From: CAYNMC01 sp964398365
GTDB taxonomy: Bacteria; Patescibacteriota; Microgenomatia; UBA1400; CAYNMC01
DNA length: 45,190 nucleotides
Direction: 5' to 3'
Assembly (NCBI GenBank): GCA_964398365.1
Contig: CAYNMC010000011.1
Span: 1 to 45,190 of the forward strand
In this document: piece after piece, positions 7,838-15,686 of the stretch
Layout: every line of letters begins with the position of its first letter
Position numbering within the stretch: the stretch's first letter is position 1
Translations under genes and position numbers: made by a program
The notes under the pieces: model-generated
Seen by the model: only the letters and a program-made list of their open reading frames with translations
What the model was told of the DNA's origin: nothing
Databases searched by the model: none

Positions 7838-9231
7838 ATTTCTTTTTCTTCCTTATTAATAAAAATCTTATAACCGTCTTGTTCGTAAATCAGTTTGAAG
7901 TGATGCGTAAGATTTTCCAAAGCATTATCTGGCAATGATAAAAAATCATAAGGTGTGAGCAAAACAGTCTTGCTTTTGTTAATAATCTCCAGATAGCTTT
8001 TTTCATCAAGATTATGGTTAAGGCAGTAAAAATAGCGCATATCTGCCATATAGTAATGATAAGTTAATTCTTTTTGGGCAGCTAAAGCATAAATAGGCTG
8101 ATAGGTAAAAAGAGGCGAGGGAGTTGTTTTTAAAACTGTCGCCAGCCGGAAAAAATCTGGCGTCGTTTCATCAATTAATTTAGATTTTAAATAAGGAAGA
8201 GAGCTTAAAGCGAGACTGATCATAATTATAAAAATTAATGTCTTTAAAATAGGCAGTCGCCTGAAGAGAGAAATAAAGGAGCCCGAGGCTACAGAAAAAC
8301 CAAAAATTAAAGTTGAAAGATAGTGAAGATAAAAAGACGAACCTAAACAAAGCAAAGAAAAAAAACTTAAGGGATTAAAAATTTTAAAAATTTTGAGTTT
8401 TTTAAGGGTTAAAACTGAGCCCAAAAGACCAAAAAACAGCAGCGGCCAATTTAAAGGAATAAAATTCTGTTTTATTAATTCAATTCTAGTTAAAAAGGGA
8501 ACGAGAGGCCGCTGGTTTTGAAAACTGATAAGGTTTTGATAACTGTTTGGGATAAGAAAAACTATGAGATAGCCAAAAAGAGTAATAACAGCCCAGGATT
8601 TAATAAAATCCCAATGCTTTTTAAGTTTTTGCTTGACAGAAGAAAGATCGGCAAGCAATAAAGAAAGGATGAAAATAAGAGAAATAAAAGCATTGGGAAT
8701 AATTGACAAACTGAAAAGAGCTAATAAAAAACCTGAGAGTTTATTTTTTTGTTTTACGAGAAGGAAGAAAATACTGAAAGCCAAGAGAGGTATTGCCAAA
8801 TGCCTTAGGCTTAAAAAATGGGCATCCTCGCTGACAAAAAAAGGTGAGGTTGAGAAAAAAATCAAACTGAGGAAAGCAGCATCTTCATCTTTGCTGAGTT
8901 TTAAAGTTAACCAATAAATTGGGAAAAGAGCAGAAAAAACTAAGATAGTATAAATAAAATGGAAAAGATGGAGATTGTAGTGAGCCAACCAAAGAATGAA
9001 CCGGACGACAAGTATTAAAAAAGGTGGGTGGGCTAAAAAATAATCTTTGTAAGGCAAAAATCCCTGACTTATAAGTTTGGCCGAGTATAAATAAACCCCT
9101 TCGTCTGACTGAGGCCTTATAAGCCTACTTAAATTCCAGTTCTGAAAGACAAGGTTTAAGCAAAAAAAAATTAAAGGAATTAAAAAAACTTTTCTTAAAA
9201 TTTTTCTGGACTTCATTTTAAAATTTAGCAT
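7834..9231 (-). CDS. GT-C glycosyltransferase, GT39/ArnT-like membrane protein
   Basis: A 465-residue protein with about ten hydrophobic segments. The first periplasmic loop carries RPQSDEGVYLYSAKLISQG, the acidic Asp-Glu typical of GT-C enzymes that use polyprenyl-phosphate sugars (PMT/ArnT group), and a DYFLAHPPF segment matching the HPP signature after it. Its likely role is transfer of a sugar from undecaprenyl-phosphate to a surface glycan or protein. Donor and acceptor are not known. The start is uncertain: an ATG at 9216 (MKSRKILRKVF) is also possible, and the intergenic gap to the divergent gene is only 12 bases. Its stop overlaps the convergent LCP gene by four bases (TTAA gives both stops). 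Confidence 0.75.
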   Translation of the reverse strand: MLNFKMKSRKILRKVFLIPLIFFCLNLVFQNWNLSRLIRPQSDEGVYLYSAKLISQGFLPYKDYFLAHPPFLILVVRFILWLAHYNLHLFHFIYTILVFSALFPIYWLTLKLSKDEDAAFLSLIFFSTSPFFVSEDAHFLSLRHLAIPLLAFSIFFLLVKQKNKLSGFLLALFSLSIIPNAFISLIFILSLLLADLSSVKQKLKKHWDFIKSWAVITLFGYLIVFLIPNSYQNLISFQNQRPLVPFLTRIELIKQNFIPLNWPLLFFGLLGSVLTLKKLKIFKIFNPLSFFSLLCLGSSFYLHYLSTLIFGFSVASGSFISLFRRLPILKTLIFIIMISLALSSLPYLKSKLIDETTPDFFRLATVLKTTPSPLFTYQPIYALAAQKELTYHYYMADMRYFYCLNHNLDEKSYLEIINKSKTVLLTPYDFLSLPDNALENLTHHFKLIYEQDGYKIFINKEEKEI

Positions 9232-9236
9232 AAAAT
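9231..9236 (+). promoter_or_regulatory. -10 box (TAAAAT) for the GT87-like gene, leaderless spacing
   Basis: TAAAAT ends seven bases before the ATG at 9244. There is no Shine-Dalgarno site. The gene is divergent from its left neighbour with a 12-base gap, so a promoter must lie here or inside the neighbour. Confidence 0.4.
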
Positions 9237-9243
9237 AGAGAAG

Positions 9244-10506
9244 ATGATTTTAGCAAGTCCAAAAATTAAAGAATGTTTGATCTTGCTAGGCTTGCTGACT
9301 CTGGTTTTATTGATGCTTCTTTGGCAGGCAAAGCTGCCCCTTTGGAAAGATCATCTTCAGACAGACGTCGTGACTTTTTTTAACCGCAGTCACGATTTTT
9401 GGTTGAACGGTTCCTTTAGCATGCTTACTGTAAATGAATATCAGCCGGGAGCCCTCTTGTTTTTTCTTTTACCCGGTTTGTCCAGTCTTGCTCAAAGCGA
9501 TTTTTATGTTTATGAGAAAATTTTTTTTGCGTTAAATATCTTTTTGCTTTTTGGTCACTTTTGGCTTTATAAAAGCCAAAGACCATTTTTAAATGTTTTG
9601 TCGTTTGTCATGATTATTGCTTTTGCCGGGCCAATCTTGCTTTTTCGGTTTGAATTATTGGTATCCTTAGTCACTTTGCTCAGTTTTTATTTTTGGGAGA
9701 GAAGACGACCAAACTTGGCTTTAACTTTGTTGGGTTTGGCTGTCAGCGTTAAAATTTACCCCTTACTCTTTTTGCCCTATTTTGCCATTTTGGTTTTCCA
9801 AGAAAAAGCCTTGGACTTGAAAAAAAAATTAAGATCAGTTTTCAGTCAATTAATGTTTTTTGCCTTTGGTGTTTTGTTGCCATTCATGATGACTTTTGTT
9901 TTGGGCTTAAGCGAAAGCCAGATGTTTAAGGCTTTAGTCTTTCATGCCCTTAAACCGGTGGGTATTGAAGGTGTGCCGGCGATGATTGTTACCTGCTTAC
10001 AAAAAATATTCACCGGGGTTTATCCAACCTATATTAGTGGTTATGGAATTAACGGCTTGCCTTGGGACAAAGTTTACCTAAGCCGAAATTTCTACAATTA
10101 TTTTTGGCTGCTGCCTGTCTTTTTTTTCTATTATCTGATTTGGTGCCGAAGAAAACAGCTGATTTTTAATTATCAGATTCCCCTTTTAGTGATTCTTCTT
10201 TTTTTAATTTCCTCTAAAGGTTTAAATCCCCAGTATCTTTTCTGGTTTGTTTTTTTCTTTCCTTTGATAAAAATTGACAAAGATAAAGAATCTTATTTTT
10301 TAGATTTGGTGCTGATTTTACTCAGTCTTTTCCTGACCCAAGTGATTTATCCTCTAACTTATACTCAATTCCTGCAGGATTTTTATACTGCCGGGGTGCT
10401 GGTAGAATTATTTTATTTAAACTCTCTAAGAAATTTTCTTTTAATGGTTTTATTTGTCCATCTGTTTAACCAGACTTTTTTAAAAAGACACAGCCAATTA
10501 AAATGA
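9244..10506 (+). CDS. GT87/DUF2029-like GT-C glycosyltransferase
   Basis: A 420-residue polytopic protein with about ten membrane segments. The first outer loop includes DHLQTDVVTFFNRSHDFW and VNEYQPGALLFFLLPG. Then come FRFELLVSLVTLLSFYFWERRRP and LALTLLGLAVSVKIYPLLFLPY; the 'R(F/Y)D/E ... K-x-YP' pattern is that of GT87-type polyprenol-dependent mannosyltransferases (DUF2029). It overlaps the next gene by four bases (ATGA), so the two are translationally coupled. Substrate is unknown. A role in the same surface glycan pathway as the flanking GT-C genes is inferred. Confidence 0.72.
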   Translation: MILASPKIKECLILLGLLTLVLLMLLWQAKLPLWKDHLQTDVVTFFNRSHDFWLNGSFSMLTVNEYQPGALLFFLLPGLSSLAQSDFYVYEKIFFALNIFLLFGHFWLYKSQRPFLNVLSFVMIIAFAGPILLFRFELLVSLVTLLSFYFWERRRPNLALTLLGLAVSVKIYPLLFLPYFAILVFQEKALDLKKKLRSVFSQLMFFAFGVLLPFMMTFVLGLSESQMFKALVFHALKPVGIEGVPAMIVTCLQKIFTGVYPTYISGYGINGLPWDKVYLSRNFYNYFWLLPVFFFYYLIWCRRKQLIFNYQIPLLVILLFLISSKGLNPQYLFWFVFFFPLIKIDKDKESYFLDLVLILLSLFLTQVIYPLTYTQFLQDFYTAGVLVELFYLNSLRNFLLMVLFVHLFNQTFLKRHSQLK

Positions 10507-13007
10507 AAATTCTGCTGCTAGCCCTAAGCGCCTTACTAATAAGATTGGGGTTATCTTTAACTCCTGGTTTTGAAATTGATATGGCCGTCTGGTTTGCCTG
10601 GGCGGACCGGTTGGTCAAACTGGGGTTTGGCCGGTTTTACGATCCTCTTGTCTGGACGCATTATACACCTGGTTATCTTTACCTGCTTTATTTATTGGGA
10701 AAGATTAAAGAACTTTTGAACTTATCGCCAGCTCTCACTCTTCAGCTTTTCAAACTGCCCAACAATCTGGCGGATATCTTCAGCGCTTGGTTAATTTATA
10801 AAATTGTCCAGAAAAAAAATCGCGGTTGGGCTCTGATAACAGTCTTAGCCTATCTTTTTAATCCGGCCTTGATTTTTAATTCTTCAGTTTGGGGGCAGGC
10901 GGACTCGTTTTTGATCTTTTTACTGCTTTTGGCTTTTTATTTTGTTTTGGCGGAAAGGCAGAGTTTTTGGTCGGCGCTTTTTATCTCACTGGCGATTTTA
11001 GTCAAACCTCAAGCCATTTTTGCTTTGCCAGTTTTGCTTTTAATTTTAATCAAAGAATATGCCTTCAAAAAAATCATTTTGTTTGCTTTTGCCTTTTTAA
11101 TTTTTACTTTTGGTTTAGCTTGGCCCTTTTTCCCCTCAAAACCAGCCAGCGGTTTGTTTGGTCTAATTTGGCAGATGGGGCAAGACTACCCTTATATAAC
11201 TCTTAATGCTTTTAATTTTTGGCAGTTGCTGGGCAATTGGCAGTTGGATCAGATTCTTTTTGTCGGTTTGCCCTTGTTTGGGTGGGGGATTTTTTTATTC
11301 CTTTTAGCCACGCTCATGATCCTTAAAAATACTCACTTTAATAATTCAAATTATTTAAATGGTAAAATTTATTGGGCCAGCGGGTTGATTTTAATGGCTT
11401 TTTTCCTTTTTTTGACCCGCGTCCATGAACGCTATCTTCTGCCGGCTTTGCCGTTTTTTTTGCTGGCGGCCGGCCTTAACGCTTCAGTCACCCTATTTTT
11501 AGGCTATGGCTTATTAACGCTGCTTCATTTTTTAAATCTCTATCATGTTTACAGCCTTTACCAGCCGGGAGGTTTGTTTGATTCTTTTTCTCCTCCCGTG
11601 ATTTGGTTTTTATCTTTATTGACGGTTTTTTGGTTCCTCTTCTTTTTTATATTTTTTCTCAAACCCACGCTTTTAATTAAAGTAGATAAATTTTTCTTAA
11701 AACTTAAAAAAAGTTTATACCTATCATTTTCTCCACAAGGCCGGAGGTATAAAATGATAGCTTATAAGATTGAGAAAGGAGAAAAGATTAAAAACGGAAA
11801 AAGATATTTAATCCTCATCTTAATTTTTGCCTTTTTATCAAGAATAATTCTCCTTTGGTATCCTAAAGCCTACATTTTTGATGAGGTTTATCATGCTTTT
11901 ACGGCGCAGGAGATGCTTAAAGGCAACATCGCCGCCTGGGAATGGTGGACGACACCGCCAAGCGGTTTTGCTTATGAATGGACTCACCCACCTTTGGCTA
12001 AACTGATAATGGTGGCAGGCCTTTTTTTAGGTCGTGTTTTAGGCATAGGGAGCGATTTTTTCTGGTGGCGGTTACCGGCAGCTTTCTTTGGTGTTGCCGT
12101 AATCTATCTTACTTATTTGTTAACTAAAAAAATATTCTTATCAGAAAAAATTGCTTTATGGGCGGCGGCTTTTCTTAGTTTTGAAGGTTTACTCTTGGTG
12201 ATGAGCAGGATTGGTATGGCGGATGTTTACTTTTTATTTTTTGTTTTACTGACCTTAATTTTGGCTTGGGAAAACCATTGGTTTTTGAGTGGCATCAGTT
12301 GGGGCCTAGCTTTGGGGACAAAATGGACAGGTATTTATTTAACTTTTCCTTTACTTTTGCTTTTCGCCAAAAATTTTTTAAACCGGCCTTGGGCTTTGAG
12401 TCGGTGGTTTGGAATAATGACGCTAATGTTTAGCGTTTACTTTTTAACTTATTTACCTTTTTTTCTTAATGGTCACAGCTTAAAACAATGGCAGGAATTA
12501 CAGTTGCAAATGTGGAGTTATCATACGAATTTAAAAGCTACTCATCCTTACCAATCACCAGCTTTGTCTTGGCCACTGAATTTGCGGCCGGTTTGGTTTT
12601 ATGTCAATTATCAACCCCAGACAACTGGCAATATTTATGCTTTGGGTAATCCTTTGTTTTTTTGGTTGGGTTTATTGTTTTTGCTACCCTTTGGCTACGA
12701 GACCATCATTCGTGGTGTAAAAAAAATGGCTTTTTGTCTAATTCTTTATTTTATTTTTTGGCTGCCTTGGATTTTTTCACCGCGGATTATGTTTCTTTAT
12801 CACTATTTGCCGAGCCTGCCTTTTTTAGCCATGATTTTGGCTTGGAGTGCAAATTATCTTCAGCATTTATTTAAACAGCGTTGGCTCAGGGGTGCTTGTT
12901 TAGCCCTGGTGGCGCTGGGCTTTGCCTTTCTTTATCCTCTCTGGACAGGAATTCTTTTGCCTCAAAAGCTCTTACCCTACTTTTTTTGGTTACCAAGTTG
13001 GCACTAA
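10503..13007 (+). CDS. Double GT-C glycosyltransferase: N-terminal GT-C fused to PMT-like (GT39) half
   Basis: The 834-residue reading frame contains two complete-looking GT-C enzymes. Residues 1-400 have an acidic first loop (TPGFEIDMAVWFAW), HYTPGYLYLLYLLG and SSVWGQADSFLIF, resembling ALG-type or mannosyltransferase-like GT-C proteins. Residues 430-834 resemble protein O-mannosyltransferases: YIFDEVYHAFTAQEML with the Asp-Glu pair, EWTHPPLAKL, MSRIGMADVYFLFFVLL, GTKWTGIYL and a C-terminal four-helix part. The join at about 405-428 is short and basic (FFLKLKKSL, GEKIKNGKR). Met418 at 11754 has an excellent Shine-Dalgarno site (GGAGG, six-base spacing), so the second half may also be made separately. 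A terminator hairpin overlaps the stop codon. Fusion versus internally restarted second gene cannot be settled from sequence. Confidence 0.8.
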   Translation: MKILLLALSALLIRLGLSLTPGFEIDMAVWFAWADRLVKLGFGRFYDPLVWTHYTPGYLYLLYLLGKIKELLNLSPALTLQLFKLPNNLADIFSAWLIYKIVQKKNRGWALITVLAYLFNPALIFNSSVWGQADSFLIFLLLLAFYFVLAERQSFWSALFISLAILVKPQAIFALPVLLLILIKEYAFKKIILFAFAFLIFTFGLAWPFFPSKPASGLFGLIWQMGQDYPYITLNAFNFWQLLGNWQLDQILFVGLPLFGWGIFLFLLATLMILKNTHFNNSNYLNGKIYWASGLILMAFFLFLTRVHERYLLPALPFFLLAAGLNASVTLFLGYGLLTLLHFLNLYHVYSLYQPGGLFDSFSPPVIWFLSLLTVFWFLFFFIFFLKPTLLIKVDKFFLKLKKSLYLSFSPQGRRYKMIAYKIEKGEKIKNGKRYLILILIFAFLSRIILLWYPKAYIFDEVYHAFTAQEMLKGNIAAWEWWTTPPSGFAYEWTHPPLAKLIMVAGLFLGRVLGIGSDFFWWRLPAAFFGVAVIYLTYLLTKKIFLSEKIALWAAAFLSFEGLLLVMSRIGMADVYFLFFVLLTLILAWENHWFLSGISWGLALGTKWTGIYLTFPLLLLFAKNFLNRPWALSRWFGIMTLMFSVYFLTYLPFFLNGHSLKQWQELQLQMWSYHTNLKATHPYQSPALSWPLNLRPVWFYVNYQPQTTGNIYALGNPLFFWLGLLFLLPFGYETIIRGVKKMAFCLILYFIFWLPWIFSPRIMFLYHYLPSLPFLAMILAWSANYLQHLFKQRWLRGACLALVALGFAFLYPLWTGILLPQKLLPYFFWLPSWH
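11714..11760 (+). promoter_or_regulatory. Alternative hairpins covering an internal Shine-Dalgarno and start codon
   Basis: A perfect 10-base inverted repeat (CTATCATTTT at 11721-11730, AAAATGATAG at 11751-11760) encloses CTCC/GGAG pairs. A second, mutually exclusive pairing joins TTTATACC (11714-11721) to GGTATAAA (11746-11753). Both forms bury GGAGG (11743-11747) and/or the ATG at 11754. This is what a translation-gating element at the start of the PMT-like half would look like. Confidence 0.55.
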
Positions 13008-13026
13008 TTTTTGCCAATTAATTTTT
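12998..13026 (+). terminator. Intrinsic terminator of the GT-C operon
   Basis: TTGGCA (12998-13003) pairs with TGCCAA (13012-13017), extended by G-T and A-T pairs, and is followed by TTAATTTTT. The stop codon of the double GT-C gene (13005-13007) lies in the loop. The adjacent gene is convergent, so this site ends the plus-strand transcript. Confidence 0.6.
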
Positions 13027-13774
13027 AAAAAAGCAATCCCAGAATTAAGAGTAGCAGACCGCCAAAAGAGAAAATAAGGGTAGGCGAGATAAAACCTGCA
13101 GGCGGTAATTGTTGAGTGGAGACTGCTGAAGGCGAACTCAAAACGAGCACCGAAGGTGAGGGGGAGGGTGAGACTGGACAGACACAGTCACTTTCCGTCG
13201 GACAACTTTCATTGACACAGCGATTGCTGCCGTCAATAGTGCGGCAAACGAGACTGCCGGGACATTGAGTGTCAGCAGTGCAGCTGTCCCAGCATTGAGG
13301 TGAGGGGGAGGGTGAGACTGGACAGACACAGTCACTTTCCGTCGGACAGTTGCTATTGACACAGCGGTTGACACCGGAAATTTCTTGACAGACTAAACTG
13401 CCAGGGCATTGGCTGTCGTTGGTGCAGCTTTCCCAACATTGGGGAGAGAATGAAGCTGAGGGTGAAGGCGAAGGATTGGGAGATCTTGAAGGTGAGGGAC
13501 TGGGAGAACGCGAAGGCGAAGGCGAAGGCGAGGGTGAAGGTGAAACAATAAAAGTAAGTTCACAAATACCGCCACCGCCAACTGGTGCTTGAAGGGGTAA
13601 CTCGGCAGAAGCCTGTGGTGAGGTTAAAGTTATTTGAGGACTAGCCAAGGGTGAAGGTGAAGCAGCGGGGAATGGTTGCTCCTGGGGCAGTTTTAAAACC
13701 GTAAAGAGAGCAACTGCCGCTAAAAAAAGCGTGGTGATTAGGCTTAAGATGATTAAAGTTTTTTTACGTGTCAT
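13025..13774 (-). CDS. Surface protein with Ser-Pro linkers, two Cys-rich repeats and C-terminal anchor
   Basis: A 249-residue protein: N-terminal membrane or signal helix (residues 5-27), Pro/Ser-rich stretch, then an extended SPSPSP linker. Two repeats of 48 residues follow, each starting QCW(E/D)SCT, with CPGSLVC, NRCVN, CPTESDCVCP, eight Cys per repeat, spaced like a small disulphide domain. A second Ser-Pro linker, LPPAGF and a C-terminal hydrophobic helix (TLIFSFGGLLLLILGLLF) end the protein. The C-terminus resembles a sortase-type sorting signal but has no basic tail. The two repeats also share about 50 identical bases with a 144-base period. It is the last gene of a minus-strand group of secreted proteins, 14 bases after the preceding gene. 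Function is unknown. Confidence 0.78.
   Translation of the reverse strand: MTRKKTLIILSLITTLFLAAVALFTVLKLPQEQPFPAASPSPLASPQITLTSPQASAELPLQAPVGGGGICELTFIVSPSPSPSPSPSRSPSPSPSRSPNPSPSPSASFSPQCWESCTNDSQCPGSLVCQEISGVNRCVNSNCPTESDCVCPVSPSPSPQCWDSCTADTQCPGSLVCRTIDGSNRCVNESCPTESDCVCPVSPSPSPSVLVLSSPSAVSTQQLPPAGFISPTLIFSFGGLLLLILGLLF
13154..13347 (-). repeat. Direct repeat, 144-base period, encoding duplicated Cys-rich module
   Basis: A stretch of about 50 identical bases begins at 13154 and again at 13298. It encodes the CPTESDCVCPVSPSPSP part of each Cys-rich module. The period of 48 codons keeps the frame, so this is a recent in-frame duplication inside the surface protein. Confidence 0.75.
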
Positions 13775-13788
13775 TTTTACTTAAGTAT

Positions 13789-14832
13789 TTAATTAGCTTG
13801 CCCCCAAGCGGTACAAGCGCTTTGATCGGTACTGCGGCAAGCTTGACACTGGACAGTAAAATTACCACCTTCTGCCGGTATCACATAACTATAATTTGCC
13901 AAGTAAGTATTGGCTGATTCTAAAATTGCATTTTTACTTACCAAAGGGCCATGATTGACCCTGAAATTGAAATGGTGGACAGTGGTATTTTGGCTGGTAG
14001 CCTTACAAGTGAAGGTTACCGTTCTGCCCGGAGCCGGACTTCCTTGTAAAGTCAGGCCGGTACAACGATAAGAGATTGAAGGTGTAGCCGAAGGCGAGGG
14101 ACTGGGAGAAGGTGAGGGTGAGGGACTGGGAGAAGGTGAAGGTGAAGGTGAAGGTGAGGACGAAGGACTAGGAGAGGGTGGATAAAAAACACAAGCTTCG
14201 GAGGTAGCCGTATGGGGTGCAAATTTTTGCCGACCAAACTCTTCCCAACTACAAACCTTGCGGCCATCTTTGGTTTTTAAAGTTTGCGCATAAACAGTAC
14301 AGCGCAAAACCGGCAGGTTGCGGTTAAGGGGCAGTTTATATTCATAAAACTGATTGGTGACCAGGCGATTGGCAACCGGATTTTCGTCAAGGTAAGGACT
14401 AAAAGGTTTGATGATTGGTTCCCAAGAACTACCTTGATCAAAAGAGGCTTCAAAATAAACCCAGCCATTGCCAAGGTTGTCAGGAGTAAGACAAATATCA
14501 CCTTGTTTTTTAACCGAACCTAAACACATGAGGCGGAGAGTGCCTCCAGGTTGAAAATTACCCTCCACGTTGATAAGATTACAGTCAACATCGCCTCTGG
14601 GGGGGTGGGCGTGCCGACAGCACCAGGGATCAAAAGGATTCTTATTACAAAGATAATCGGTAGTACAAGCGGGTTCACCCGGATCTCCACAGCCCAATTG
14701 TGAATAAATTTCAGGTTTGGCGGCCGGCTGGCCGGTTTTTTGCTCTAGTAAACGGGATGAAAGAAACAGCGAAGCGCTGCCCAAAGAAAGACAAAAGACA
14801 AAAACCAGCAGGGAAACGAGTTGATTTTTCAT
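13789..14832 (-). CDS. Secreted protein with Cys-rich N-domain, long Ser-Pro linker and Ig-like C-domain
   Basis: A signal-type helix at residues 5-25 is followed by a Cys-containing domain (LGCGDPGEPACTTDYLCNKN, WCCRHAHPP) and a region with strand-like spacing (WVYFEASFDQGSSWEPI). A run of about 20 Ser-Pro pairs near residues 225-255 forms a stiff linker. The last 90 residues (YRCTGLTLQGSPAPGRTVTF to FTVQCQACRSTD) look like an Ig-type beta domain with paired Cys. I do not recognise a named family. It overlaps the preceding gene by four bases (ATGA) and precedes another Ser-Pro protein, so the three are likely one operon. A cell-surface or glycosylated adhesin-like role is inference. Confidence 0.75.
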   Translation of the reverse strand: MKNQLVSLLVFVFCLSLGSASLFLSSRLLEQKTGQPAAKPEIYSQLGCGDPGEPACTTDYLCNKNPFDPWCCRHAHPPRGDVDCNLINVEGNFQPGGTLRLMCLGSVKKQGDICLTPDNLGNGWVYFEASFDQGSSWEPIIKPFSPYLDENPVANRLVTNQFYEYKLPLNRNLPVLRCTVYAQTLKTKDGRKVCSWEEFGRQKFAPHTATSEACVFYPPSPSPSSSPSPSPSPSPSPSPSPSPSPSPSATPSISYRCTGLTLQGSPAPGRTVTFTCKATSQNTTVHHFNFRVNHGPLVSKNAILESANTYLANYSYVIPAEGGNFTVQCQACRSTDQSACTAWGQAN

Positions 14833-15614
14833 TGATAGAAATACTCAAAAAGTTGACTAGCCGGCACTTTTTTTTCTTTATCAAAACCCAGTGAAGCCTG
14901 ACCATTGCTGACACTTTGAACTTCTAAAATATAAATTTGACCGGATTCTAAAACCAAGGAATGTTCTTGGGGAGAAAAATGGTTGGTTTTAATCATTAAA
15001 GGCTCGGAGGTATCATCACTGGTTCTAAAACTGACGAGATAACCAACAATTTTGGCACCCGGCTCGTGGATTGTCGCTTCCTCCCATTCAAAATAGGGGT
15101 TGGGATAGTTATAGACCTGACCAGAGACCAGCTCAACTTGTTTAGTTTCGTCACTATAAGCTTTGACGCTCAGAGGATTATCAGGTGCGTAACGTTCATA
15201 ATCTTCAGGACTTTTGATTTCTACCAAAATTTGTGGCGGTGAGGGTTGGGTTTGAGGGGATGACAGCTTTAAGCGATAAAAAGAAAAGCCGATCATTAAA
15301 AACATCAGCAAAGGACCAGCCACCAACAAACCTTTGGTTGCTGAGACTTTTTTAAGTGAAGGGGTTGAGGCTTTAGAAAAATTATCAATTTTAACATTAG
15401 GTGTTTCTACTGGAACTTTGGCTGGAGGCGACGGGTTGACTGGGGAAGATTGAGGGAGATTAGCCAAATCAGGGGTTGAAGTGAGCGCGGTTAAAGGCGT
15501 GAATTTGGCTTGGGGTGTTGCGGAAAAGTTGGCTGGGTTCGGCGGTGTTATATAAACCGGTTCGGTTTGAGGTAAAGTTTTATTTGAGTTTTGAGCAGGT
15601 TTTGCGTTGTCCAT
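14829..15614 (-). CDS. Single-pass membrane protein with disordered N-terminus and extracytoplasmic beta domain
   Basis: Residues 1-90 are Pro/Thr/Ser-rich and low in hydrophobic residues (for example YITPPNPANFSATPQ), so probably disordered and cytoplasmic. One membrane helix (GLLVAGPLLMFLMIGFSFY) lies at about 95-113. The rest (ILVEIKSPEDYERYAPDNP, then ATIHEPGAKIVGYLVSFRTSD, then HSLVLESGQIYILEVQSVSN) resembles a fibronectin-like or Ig-like beta sandwich that senses or binds outside the cell. No named family is recognised. It is the first gene after a consensus-like promoter (TTGACA, 15681-15686) and is translationally coupled to the next gene. Confidence 0.7.
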   Translation of the reverse strand: MDNAKPAQNSNKTLPQTEPVYITPPNPANFSATPQAKFTPLTALTSTPDLANLPQSSPVNPSPPAKVPVETPNVKIDNFSKASTPSLKKVSATKGLLVAGPLLMFLMIGFSFYRLKLSSPQTQPSPPQILVEIKSPEDYERYAPDNPLSVKAYSDETKQVELVSGQVYNYPNPYFEWEEATIHEPGAKIVGYLVSFRTSDDTSEPLMIKTNHFSPQEHSLVLESGQIYILEVQSVSNGQASLGFDKEKKVPASQLFEYFYQ

Positions 15615-15633
15615 TTAAAGATCCGCCTCAACT

Positions 15634-15649
15634 TTACCCTTTTGGGTAA
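15634..15649 (-). other. 5'-terminal mRNA hairpin
   Basis: TTACCC and GGGTAA form a perfect six-pair stem with a four-base loop. Given the promoter prediction, it would fold at the very 5' end of the transcript. It has no T-run, so it is more likely a stabiliser than a terminator. Confidence 0.35.
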
Positions 15650-15657
15650 CTCTAATT

Positions 15658-15686
15658 AATATCTTACATCTAATTTTTTTTGTCAA
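15658..15686 (-). promoter_or_regulatory. Promoter for the Ser-Pro surface protein operon
   Basis: On the minus strand TTGACA (15681-15686) is followed after 17 bases by GATATT (15658-15663). The -35 box is perfect. It lies inside the end of the Wzy-like gene, so the three secreted-protein genes can be expressed apart from the pilus operon. Predicted start is near 15650. Confidence 0.5.

Noticed and set aside
10889..11206. Second plus-strand frame within the double GT-C gene
   Set aside because: It is an out-of-frame reading of membrane-segment codons with no ribosome site.
13440..13560. CRISPR-like repeat array
   Set aside because: The repeated GGTGAAGGCGAAGG pattern is the codon repeat of the Ser-Pro linkers, without spacers.
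13393..13581. Arg/Leu-rich small frame in the Ser-Pro region
   Set aside because: It is the other-frame translation of the Ser-Pro repeat, not a separate gene.
15634..15649. Terminator between the Wzy-like gene and the Ser-Pro operon
   Set aside because: The stem is good but there is no T-run on the minus strand, and it lies after a promoter, inside the leader.
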